Shown here: positions 8,226 through 16,409 of the stretch, in pieces
How the letters are laid out: each line of letters opens with the position of its first letter
Numbering within the stretch: the stretch's first letter is position 1
DNA from: Pedobacter schmidteae
GTDB taxonomy: Bacteria > Bacteroidota > Bacteroidia > Sphingobacteriales > Sphingobacteriaceae
Length of the DNA stretch: 42,467 bases
Direction of reading: 5' to 3'
Assembly (NCBI GenBank): GCA_945901155.1
Contig: CAMDKO010000013.1
Location: 1-42,467, forward strand
Position numbers and translations under genes: made by a program
The notes under the pieces: model-generated
Told to the model about the DNA's origin: nothing
Databases searched by the model: none
The model's input: the letters and a program-made list of their open reading frames with translations, nothing else

Positions 8226-9224
8226 CTAATTAGGTATTAGAGATTTCTTGAACTTCAATTTTTGAGATAATTCATCATAGTCGTCATAGTTTAAGAATTC
8301 AATTATCTTATCATATTGTTCTATGAATATTTCTGTGAAACGAGTTCCATCTATTAGTTGGATAGTTTCTCTTTCTTTGTCTTGGGCACTCTCAATAGCC
8401 TTTTTGTTGAATGTTGAAAGGGTTATGAAACAACCCTGAAAGTCCTTTTTCAACGCACCCCTAAAACTTCTAATATCCTTTTCTCCAATAACACCCTTTT
8501 CATATCTCTTTACTTGAACTTGTAAATTGATTGATGCGACACCAAATACATCTAAAACTCCTTCGTAATCAATCCCTCCATCACCAACTTTACCTGTTTC
8601 TTGACTTGCGTCAAATCCTAATGAACGAAGAACATATGAGACCAATAACTCAAACTCTGTTGGGTCTAATTGTAAGAACCTTCTTCTAATCAATTCATAG
8701 TTTGATTTAGGTGTGAATATAATTTCCTGGTCTTGTGTAATTGGTGTAATACTTAAAAGTCCAATTTGTGATAATATCTCTTCACACATTACAACCCTAA
8801 AACAAGTTAAAGATGACTTCAAGGTACTTTGTAATGGAACTGAAAGAGTATGTCGGTCAATAAGATCTGGAAACCATCCTACACTTTTACGCCAAGGGTA
8901 AGGAGATGTATCATCTTTCTTGTAGAATATATCACTTGTAATTTTTCCTACTAATAGTTCTTTGGTATTGAAGGGTGAGATTACTATATCCCCGATTTTC
9001 ATTTCATTTACAAAACGAAGTATTTGACCCACATTTTGGTTTATTCTCATAGGAAGGTCTGTTGGATATACCTTTTTGTATTCTTCCTTTAAGGTCTCTT
9101 TATTGGTCAAATCAAATGACGATGGTTGGTTTTGGAACCAACCAATACCTATGTAGTTTTCTTTCTTAAATGTATCAGTATATCTACCGAAGTCTGCCCT
9201 TAAAACGTAAACATTTGGGTTCAT
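8226..9224 (-). CDS. Mrr-family restriction endonuclease with N-terminal EVE/PUA-like domain
   Basis: The C-terminal ~145 residues match the Mrr_cat PD-(D/E)xK fold. TEFELLVSYVLRSLGFD holds E192, GKVGDGGIDYEG holds Asp219, and QVQVKRY holds the QxK pair Gln237/Lys239. Residues 1-~150 form a separate domain, with a start like NVYVLRADFGRYTD and a strand GDIVISPFNTKELLVGKI. This is similar in style to the EVE/PUA-like modules that read modified bases in type IV restriction enzymes. A modification-dependent nuclease is therefore likely (inference). It follows hsdMS by 12 bp and is the last gene of the hsdR-hsdMS operon. Confidence 0.82.
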   Translation of the reverse strand: MNPNVYVLRADFGRYTDTFKKENYIGIGWFQNQPSSFDLTNKETLKEEYKKVYPTDLPMRINQNVGQILRFVNEMKIGDIVISPFNTKELLVGKITSDIFYKKDDTSPYPWRKSVGWFPDLIDRHTLSVPLQSTLKSSLTCFRVVMCEEILSQIGLLSITPITQDQEIIFTPKSNYELIRRRFLQLDPTEFELLVSYVLRSLGFDASQETGKVGDGGIDYEGVLDVFGVASINLQVQVKRYEKGVIGEKDIRSFRGALKKDFQGCFITLSTFNKKAIESAQDKERETIQLIDGTRFTEIFIEQYDKIIEFLNYDDYDELSQKLKFKKSLIPN

Positions 9225-9236
9225 ATGGATTATTTT

Positions 9237-11618
9237 TTATTCACCCCAAATCTTATTGATTCTGTCCTGAATCTTTTGGGTGTAGATTTCAATTAGTTTT
9301 TTATTTCCTTCTATGATTTGTCTTTCACTTTCAATTCTTTCAACTATTGATTGTTGGATTTCTAATGGTGGGTATGGGATTGAAAGTTCAAGAATTGTAG
9401 ATTGTGATATTGATGGTTGTCCTCCAACTTTCGCGTAATTATTTAGATTTAGAGAGGTGAGAATTATTGATAGATATTCTAATTTAATTTCCTTATAAAA
9501 TTGAGTAATGTAGAGTCCATTATCCGTAATCCAACATTTAGGAGAAGTAATATGAACTACTCCACAATATTCTCCAACTCTTCCAATCACGATTGTTTTC
9601 TCTTCAATAAAATAAGAGTTGTGAAATCCACTAATACCATTCCCTCCAAAAACTTCATATTCTCCTTCAATCATATCTCTCTTTACTAACCCTTTTCCAC
9701 TTGAAAGCTTTATTAAATCTTCTAATAAAATCATCTCCCAACTTGTGTCTATTTCAATAACTGGTTTGTAATTATCTACAACTTGTTTGGCACCATCTAT
9801 TATCTTTTGGTATTGTTCTAATTCACGGACGATTTCCTCTTGGACTTCTATTGGTGGGACTGGGATAAGTAAGTCCTCAATTTGATTTTTATTTATATTA
9901 TCAAATATCGCACCTGAATTACCTTTTATTTTGTCTTGATTACCTTTTAAGAAATAAAATAGATATAACCTATCAATCTTTTCACTTGACCTTAAAGCAC
10001 ATAGTCCTCTTCCTATACAAATCTCAAATGGAACAAGATTGACCGGGCCAACTGGAGCCCTAACAGACATAACAACATCTCCATAAATTGATGTTTTAGT
10101 TATTTTTTCAGTGTAGTTTTCTGTTTTATTTAGATATAATAATCCAAAGTCAGTTCTTCCTTGATAAAAAGGAAGTCCAATACCATTTGTATTGTAGAAA
10201 TTACTTTCAGGAGATTGACCTGAAATAACTTCAACTACTTCTTTTAGTTTAACGACAGGAAAAGATGATGTTCTTATGGATTTTGACACATATCTATCAT
10301 AACTCAATCCAATATCAGTCGAACCCAATATCTGTTCTTTGGGAACATAAGTCAGTTTTTTACTTTCAACTACTTTTCCTTTTCTTAATCCTTCCAAATA
10401 TTCTGTTACTTCCTTTGTAAGTATAGGTAAGTCGTTCTTTTCAATTTCTCTTCTTTGAGAACCCAAGTCAAACCCATCATTATCAACTTTCCCAAAGAAT
10501 ATCTTATCCGTCTTTTGAGATAGTTCCTTATCCAAAATTAGGATTGATGTTTTTACTCCACTATAAGGTTGGAATACACCACTTGGGAGAGATATTATAC
10601 CAACAAGATATTTCTCAACCATCGACTTACGGAGTGACTTGTAAGCAATCCCTGATTGGAAGATAATTCCTTCGGGAACAACAATCCCTGAACGACCCTT
10701 TGGAGTTAAATGTTCCATTATGTAATCCACAAATAGAACTTCCGCACGATTTGATTGAATTGAAAATCTCTTATGTGGTTTAATTCCACCTTTTGGAGAC
10801 ATAAAGGGTGGGTTCGCCAATATCACATCATAGTATTCATTCCATCTCTCTTCACTTGTTAGTGTGTCGTATTCGTAAATCTTGGGATTACTGAAATTAT
10901 GTAGGTATAGATTTACCAAAGACAATCTAACCATATCAGGTGATATATCATATCCACTAATATTCTCAACTAATTTATTTCTCTCATCGGGTGTAATTAA
11001 ATCACCAAGATTTTTCTTTGTATTGTTTCTTAAAATGTGTTTGTATGATGATATTAAAAAACCGGAGGTTCCACAAGCTGGGTCTAAACACCTCTCGTTT
11101 TTCTTTGGTTGTATCAACTCGACAATAAAATCTATGATATGTCTTGGTGTTCTAAACTGACCTGCGTCACCTTGACTACCCAAAACTGATAGAAGATACT
11201 CAAACGCATCACCCAACTTCTCACTATGAGAATAATGAAACTCATTTATTCCTTTAAGGAATAGTTTAAGTGTTTCAGGGTCACGATAGGGTAGGTATGC
11301 GTTCTTGAATATATCACGGAATAATTGAGGAATGTTTGGATTAAGGTTCATCTTTACAATACCTTCTCCATAAAGAGAAATCATTTCATTTCCACCTATT
11401 CTTGGATTGAATATATTACCCCAACTATATTTTTCATATTCACCAACAAAATAATTAGGTATTCCTCCCATCTCAATAGATCCCAAATCCATATCATACA
11501 TGAACTTATAGATCATGGCAATAGTGATCTGTTCCACCTGTGATTTAGGGTCGGGAACTTTACCTACAAGTATATTCCTACAATCATCAATCCTTTTCTT
11601 CGTTTCTTGGTCTAACAT
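9237..11618 (-). CDS. Type I restriction-modification HsdM-HsdS fusion (N6-adenine methyltransferase plus specificity subunit)
   Basis: One 793-aa polypeptide joins two subunits that are usually separate. Residues ~1-440 are the HsdM part: QFRTPRHIIDFIV, SAM motif DPACGTSGF (179-187), catalytic NPPF (269-272). From ~455 onward there are two HsdS target-recognition domains (beginning FPVVKLKEVVEVISG and WEMILLEDLIKLSSG). Each is closed by a conserved dimerising helix region (PVPPIEVQEEIVRELE and PYPPLEIQQSIVERIE). It should methylate adenine in a bipartite site and guide HsdR. It is transcribed after hsdR with a 16-bp gap and before the Mrr-like gene with a 12-bp gap. Confidence 0.93.
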   Translation of the reverse strand: MLDQETKKRIDDCRNILVGKVPDPKSQVEQITIAMIYKFMYDMDLGSIEMGGIPNYFVGEYEKYSWGNIFNPRIGGNEMISLYGEGIVKMNLNPNIPQLFRDIFKNAYLPYRDPETLKLFLKGINEFHYSHSEKLGDAFEYLLSVLGSQGDAGQFRTPRHIIDFIVELIQPKKNERCLDPACGTSGFLISSYKHILRNNTKKNLGDLITPDERNKLVENISGYDISPDMVRLSLVNLYLHNFSNPKIYEYDTLTSEERWNEYYDVILANPPFMSPKGGIKPHKRFSIQSNRAEVLFVDYIMEHLTPKGRSGIVVPEGIIFQSGIAYKSLRKSMVEKYLVGIISLPSGVFQPYSGVKTSILILDKELSQKTDKIFFGKVDNDGFDLGSQRREIEKNDLPILTKEVTEYLEGLRKGKVVESKKLTYVPKEQILGSTDIGLSYDRYVSKSIRTSSFPVVKLKEVVEVISGQSPESNFYNTNGIGLPFYQGRTDFGLLYLNKTENYTEKITKTSIYGDVVMSVRAPVGPVNLVPFEICIGRGLCALRSSEKIDRLYLFYFLKGNQDKIKGNSGAIFDNINKNQIEDLLIPVPPIEVQEEIVRELEQYQKIIDGAKQVVDNYKPVIEIDTSWEMILLEDLIKLSSGKGLVKRDMIEGEYEVFGGNGISGFHNSYFIEEKTIVIGRVGEYCGVVHITSPKCWITDNGLYITQFYKEIKLEYLSIILTSLNLNNYAKVGGQPSISQSTILELSIPYPPLEIQQSIVERIESERQIIEGNKKLIEIYTQKIQDRINKIWGE

Positions 11619-11634
11619 ATTATTTCAGTATCAA

Positions 11635-14124
11635 TTAGGATACAAACTTATTTAAAGGAACATAATTTTTGATGTAATCAGGTATAATCTTTCTGTATTC
11701 TTCGGGAACATTCTTGAAAAATTGACCTGATGGGTGGGTATTCAGTAATCCATATTTTTTACTTTCCACAATATCCCTTAATTCTCCGTCAGTTAGGTAA
11801 GAATGGAAAAATCCCTTGATTGTATCGTAGTCATTTGAATTTGGTAAGTATCGGTCATCAAACTTATCAAACTCCTCTTCTAATAATTGGTTCTTGTTCT
11901 TTATGAATGGTATTTTACCGAATACAAGTTGAATAAGTTCCTTTATGGTAATTCTTCTATCAATATCTAATGACTTTCTCAACTTATCTAAATTGAAGTA
12001 TTCGTTAGGTTTATCAAACTTCTCTTTTACCAAGTAATCCTCCAATCCCTCCCAATCTTGTTTTTCTACCATATCAACAATAGTTGAATCACTTTTAGTT
12101 TCTTCCTCAAAATGACCGAAATACATCTTATCAATCTTCATTCCTCCATATCCAACTTCATTTTGTTTAAGTGAAACTAATGGGTCAGGATTTATATTGA
12201 GGTATTCATCTAATGATATGGTTGGTGGTTCTCCTGGTAGTTTAGATTTTCCTTTACCCTTTGGAAGTTCTAATATTTCATCATAATTGAACTTCTCCTC
12301 AAAGTATTCACAATTCCCAAAGAAGTCAAATAACTTGAACTTTACTTTGTTTGGTTCTTCAATTTCAGGTAGGTTATTTTTATCTATATATTGGTTGAAG
12401 AAGTTATGTTTCCTTGTTCCTCTTCCTTTCATTTGGACAAAGTCACTTGGGGAGAACACGGGTTTCATTAAACATACATTCAATAAGTCAGGACAATCAT
12501 AACCAGTCGTCATCATACTACATGTAACGCAAATACGGGTCTTTGATGTGATGTATATTTCGTTGAAATTACCACTACCATTCAACTTATTATTGGTAAA
12601 GTTCGTAGTATATCTTTGAGCATCATCAACATTTGATGTTACTTGGACGGCAAAGTCACTATTATACTTGCCGGGGAACATTTTATCACCGAACTCATTT
12701 AATATCTGTGTGATTTTAGTGGCGTGTTTTTGAGATACACAAAAAACAAGGGTCTTTCCAACTTCACCTGTAATTGGGTCTCTAAAACAATTATCCAATA
12801 GTGTTTTACAGAATATTCTATTGGTTTCATCACTAAAAAACTTTTTCTCAAAGTCCCTTACTCCTAATACTTCCTCAACATCATTACCAATTTCGTCTTT
12901 ATCCTTGAATGTGTAACCTTCATCACTTAAAAGTTGTGTAGTAATTTCTGTTCTTGCGTCAATTACAACAGGATTGATTAAATACCCATCTTTAACTCCA
13001 TCTAATAATGAATACCTAAATGTTGGATTTCCACTATCACACCCGAATGTGTGGTATGTATCCAAAATCATTCTTCTCTCTAATTCACGAGGATCATTTT
13101 GAGATATGTTTTCCTTTTCAATTCGTTTAAGGTAGTCCTTTGGAGTTGCCGTCAATCCTAATTTGTAACCGATGAAATACTCAAATACGGAACGGGAATT
13201 ACCACCAATACTTCTGTGTGCTTCATCACTAATTACGAAATCAAAGTCGTTTGGTTGAAATATCCTCTTGTATTTGTTCTTAAACATAAAGGACTGAATG
13301 GTTGATACAACTACTTCTGCCTTTCTCCATTCATCTTTGTTTTCTTTCCACACTACACAGGTATAATCGTTTTTCAATAGGTTATTGAATGACTTTTGTG
13401 CTTGGTCTTCTAATTCTATTCTATCAACAAGGAACAAAATTCGTTTCGCATTCTCGGTTCTTAAAAATAACTTGATAATACCTGCTGATACACTGGTTTT
13501 CCCCGAACCGGTCGCCATCTCCCATAAAAATCTATCATTACCTTCTTTAATACTTTCTTGAACTGACTTGATTGCCTTGATTTGGTAATCACGGAGAAAA
13601 CAAAGTTTATTATTGGTAATGAACTCTTGTCTTGTCTTCTCGTTTATGAAATCAGGGTGACTTTTGTAAGTAGGGAATTGTGTTTGGACTATAAAGTCAC
13701 TATCCACAACTTCATTGATGATTAAATCCCTTTTTGGTTTATAATCTTCATATCCAACAAGTGTTTCTTGGGTTGGAAATACATTAATCACACGAGGATT
13801 ACCACTTTCAATATCCCACAGGTAATGAATATTACCATTAGATAGAATTATAAACCTCGCCTTGATATTGAGAGCGTAGGTTCTCGCCTGTTCTTTTCCA
13901 ACCAGTGGGTCTCTTTCTTCTCTTTTAGCCTCAACAACAACTAATGGGAAACCTTTTTTATCCAATAAGAGGTAGTCAATAAATCCAATATCGTTAGTAT
14001 CAGTTTGTTTGACTTTCGGTTCTACAATAACATTAGATTTGGTGTCATGGGTATCAACTAATATCCAACCACTTTCTTCTAATAACTTGTTGATTTTTAA
14101 CCTACTTGTTGCCTCTTTTGCCAT
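11635..14124 (-). CDS. hsdR: Type I restriction enzyme R subunit (HsdR)
   Basis: 829 aa. The N-terminal nuclease has Asp50 (GFIDYLLLD) and the E-A-K triplet 65-67 of a PD-(D/E)xK site. The SF2 motor has ATGSGKT (204-210), DEAH (300-303) and LTATPKD, and a C-terminal helicase lobe with TGYDCPDL and MKGRGTR. With the fused HsdMS it would translocate and cut DNA lacking the host methylation pattern. It is first in the operon hsdR-hsdMS-mrr. A TAnnTTTG box lies 23 bp before the ATG, and a divergent ParB/methylase gene starts 82 bp away. No disruption is visible, so it should be active. Confidence 0.95.
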   Translation of the reverse strand: MAKEATSRLKINKLLEESGWILVDTHDTKSNVIVEPKVKQTDTNDIGFIDYLLLDKKGFPLVVVEAKREERDPLVGKEQARTYALNIKARFIILSNGNIHYLWDIESGNPRVINVFPTQETLVGYEDYKPKRDLIINEVVDSDFIVQTQFPTYKSHPDFINEKTRQEFITNNKLCFLRDYQIKAIKSVQESIKEGNDRFLWEMATGSGKTSVSAGIIKLFLRTENAKRILFLVDRIELEDQAQKSFNNLLKNDYTCVVWKENKDEWRKAEVVVSTIQSFMFKNKYKRIFQPNDFDFVISDEAHRSIGGNSRSVFEYFIGYKLGLTATPKDYLKRIEKENISQNDPRELERRMILDTYHTFGCDSGNPTFRYSLLDGVKDGYLINPVVIDARTEITTQLLSDEGYTFKDKDEIGNDVEEVLGVRDFEKKFFSDETNRIFCKTLLDNCFRDPITGEVGKTLVFCVSQKHATKITQILNEFGDKMFPGKYNSDFAVQVTSNVDDAQRYTTNFTNNKLNGSGNFNEIYITSKTRICVTCSMMTTGYDCPDLLNVCLMKPVFSPSDFVQMKGRGTRKHNFFNQYIDKNNLPEIEEPNKVKFKLFDFFGNCEYFEEKFNYDEILELPKGKGKSKLPGEPPTISLDEYLNINPDPLVSLKQNEVGYGGMKIDKMYFGHFEEETKSDSTIVDMVEKQDWEGLEDYLVKEKFDKPNEYFNLDKLRKSLDIDRRITIKELIQLVFGKIPFIKNKNQLLEEEFDKFDDRYLPNSNDYDTIKGFFHSYLTDGELRDIVESKKYGLLNTHPSGQFFKNVPEEYRKIIPDYIKNYVPLNKFVS

Positions 14125-14146
14125 ATCAGGAATTGAATGTATGTAT

Positions 14147-14154
14147 CAAAATTA
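14147..14154 (-). promoter_or_regulatory. -7 box for the hsdR operon
   Basis: The minus strand reads TAATTTTG, matching TAnnTTTG, 23 bp upstream of the hsdR ATG in the 81-bp divergent gap. No clear TTG is seen at -33. Confidence 0.4.
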
Positions 14155-14205
14155 AAGTTAAACCATTTTTTTGCTACATTGAGGTTATATCCTAATATTT
14201 AGTTT

Positions 14206-15684
14206 ATGATTATCAGGAACGTCACATTATCCAATCTATCCAGTCACCCTCTCAATGATGAAATCTATATGGGTAATATGGATATTGACGATTTAATGGA
14301 AAATATCAAACAGATTGGACTATTAGAACCACTAGTTGTCATAAAGTCTGGTAAACCCAAATCATATCTTATTCTGTCGGGTCATAGAAGGTTTTTATGT
14401 TTGCAAAAACTTAATTACGAAAAAACAGATGTCAAATTGATAGAAGTTGAAGAGGAGGATATTCCTCTTTTCATAATTTCTTACAATAGTACAAGACTTA
14501 AAAAAGCTACAACTCTTTTAAGAGAAATTGATATTCTCGAAAAGTACTATTACACAAGTAAAGAAAATAAAAATGATGTCGTCACAAATGCCGAGTTAAT
14601 CAAGGGGGATAAAAGAAAGGTTATTAGTAAAAGGATAGGTATTGCGGAAGGTCAAATAAGTAAATTAAAAACAATTAGGTCAATCAGACCTGAACTACTT
14701 GAAAAGATTGATTTGGATGAAATTTCAATTTCACAAGCACATATACTATGTAAGAGGGAAACTCAAGAAGATCAATCAATTACTCCCAACTTTATAAGGG
14801 GTAAAAAGAATACTTCAAAAGGGAGATTTAATATTTTTTGTAAATCCTCTGTGGATATGTCTGAAATCCCCAGTGAACAAATAAATGCAATCATATGTAG
14901 TCCAGTTTTCTATCGTCATAGGATTTATTCTAAAAAGTCTAATGAACACGGGAATGAGAAAAATGTAGAAGATTATATCAGTAATGTTTGTGACGTTATG
15001 GATGAGTGTTTTAGGGTGTTATCAAAAAGTGGAGTGATGTTCGTTCATTTAGGAAATACGTATGACAAAAATGGTTCCCTAATGAATATTCCACATAAAA
15101 TTGTAATTGAAATGATGAAAAGGAAACCCTTTTTATTAATCAACGAGATTTGTGTCCGAAAGGTCAACCCAATTCCAAATTCAGTAAAGACAAGGTTGTC
15201 TACATCTCACGAGGTAGTGTTTTTCATCACTAAATCAAGAAAGTACAATTTCAATCATTTTAGAATTAAGTCAAAAACTGAAAACAATTCTACACCATAT
15301 CATAGAGGAAATCAATCTGGATATTCCCCTTATTTGAGTGATGGTAAAAAGAACTTACAAGATTATTGGGATAGTGAAATGTTAGATATAATATCAACAC
15401 CTGTTGCAAATCAAATTAAATCTAAAAAACAATTTAATATTCTTCACCCATGTCCATTTCCAGAAGACCTTCGTAGGTCTTTACTTGCGTTAGTTACACC
15501 AAATCTAACTCCTACAAATAGAATTAAAAATATGAGTGATTTCCATCTCCTAGATTGTTATAGTGGACTTTCTGGAGTTCTTTTTGATGGATATACCCTC
15601 GGAATGTCCGTCTGGGGTTACGATACCAATTCTAATTACACGAAGGTTGTGATAAAGGAGTTTGAAAGGTTAAGTAAGGTATAA
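14206..15684 (+). CDS. ParB-like nuclease/CTPase domain fused to a divergent N4/N6 DNA methyltransferase
   Basis: 492 aa in three parts. Residues 1-~100 are a ParB N-terminal-like domain with the SGHRRFLCL box (58-66). Residues ~105-185 look like a ParB/KorB helix-turn-helix region (KRIGIAEGQISKLKTIR, then EISISQAHIL). Residues ~205-492 are a DNA methylase, with EICVRKVNPIPNSVKTR and STSHEVVFFITKSRKY exactly as in the N4/N6 beta class. The catalytic SPPY(W/Y) is here SPVFY (232-236), and the SAM motif DPFxGSGT is DCYSGLSGV (450-458). Activity is therefore uncertain. Such ParB-methylase fusions occur in phages and islands. It is divergent from hsdR, so it could regulate or protect that operon (inference). 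Confidence 0.8.
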   Translation: MIIRNVTLSNLSSHPLNDEIYMGNMDIDDLMENIKQIGLLEPLVVIKSGKPKSYLILSGHRRFLCLQKLNYEKTDVKLIEVEEEDIPLFIISYNSTRLKKATTLLREIDILEKYYYTSKENKNDVVTNAELIKGDKRKVISKRIGIAEGQISKLKTIRSIRPELLEKIDLDEISISQAHILCKRETQEDQSITPNFIRGKKNTSKGRFNIFCKSSVDMSEIPSEQINAIICSPVFYRHRIYSKKSNEHGNEKNVEDYISNVCDVMDECFRVLSKSGVMFVHLGNTYDKNGSLMNIPHKIVIEMMKRKPFLLINEICVRKVNPIPNSVKTRLSTSHEVVFFITKSRKYNFNHFRIKSKTENNSTPYHRGNQSGYSPYLSDGKKNLQDYWDSEMLDIISTPVANQIKSKKQFNILHPCPFPEDLRRSLLALVTPNLTPTNRIKNMSDFHLLDCYSGLSGVLFDGYTLGMSVWGYDTNSNYTKVVIKEFERLSKV

Positions 15685-16171
15685 TATACCCAAAGTTTGA
15701 CCCATGGTCAGTGAACTTGTGTGTATAAATCGAGGATGAAATATTACTTAAAACAGGTTCAACATAAACTACTCCGTGTTTTCCTCTTATTTCATTGTGT
15801 TCAACTACTACTTTTCTGTGTTTATCTATTTTCAATATCTCACCTGTTGTGGGACTTACCAAATTCTTTATTTCTCTAATAAGGATTTCTCTATCCCCTA
15901 TAATCGGTTTTTTAGTAGATTTTAGATTTTCTTGTAGTTGTAATATTAAATCCTTGTCCGATGTCTTTATAAGACTATGAGAATGTTTATGATTTGAATA
16001 CTTGTCATTTTCCCAAACATAACAGATATGTTCATAATCTACACCTTTGAACAGGTATTGTATTTGTCTATTCATTGAAAGTGGTGTAACATTTATTCTT
16101 GGTCTATATCTGACATTATAGTCAAAATCCAGTTTTCCTGTGTTTAATCCATTAAAAATTGAAGTTTTCAT
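15632..16171 (-). CDS. Hypothetical protein with an HxHxH (HUH-like) motif
   Basis: 179 aa, not recognised. The segment EHICYVWENDKYSN followed by HKHSHSLIKT has His61, His63 and His65, with a hydrophobic stretch after them. This resembles motif 2 of HUH endonucleases (Rep/relaxase), where two His bind the metal. Near the C-terminus GYIIPY (161-166) offers a Y-x3-Y pair. These are suggestive short motifs only. Its last 53 bp overlap the ParB/methylase gene tail to tail. It lies just downstream of the large recombinase on the same strand but behind that gene's terminator, so it is probably transcribed separately. Confidence 0.6.
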   Translation of the reverse strand: MKTSIFNGLNTGKLDFDYNVRYRPRINVTPLSMNRQIQYLFKGVDYEHICYVWENDKYSNHKHSHSLIKTSDKDLILQLQENLKSTKKPIIGDREILIREIKNLVSPTTGEILKIDKHRKVVVEHNEIRGKHGVVYVEPVLSNISSSIYTHKFTDHGSNFGYIIPYLTFQTPLSQPSCN

Positions 16172-16343
16172 ATTGTTGTTTGTTAGTATAATTGCATAGT
16201 AAGTGGAATTACCCTCTATGTGGTTTTATTTATTATTCCAAGTGGAAAGGAATATCTATAAATAGTAAAGAGTTGAGAGGAATACCGAGTTGTCTCAAAA
16301 AAAACATTCATATATCATAAGACGATTAAATCAAGAATATTGC

Positions 16344-16371
16344 ATAAAAAAATCCCCAAAATAGGGGATTT
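16344..16371 (-). terminator. Rho-independent terminator of the large recombinase gene
   Basis: An 8-bp perfect stem, AAATCCCC (16350-16357) with GGGGATTT (16364-16371), and a 6-nt loop. Read on the minus strand it is followed by a run of seven T, 39 bp after the recombinase stop codon. Confidence 0.8.
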
Positions 16372-16409
16372 CAAGGGTGTAAAATCTAATACCTTTATTT
16401 TGAGGCAAT

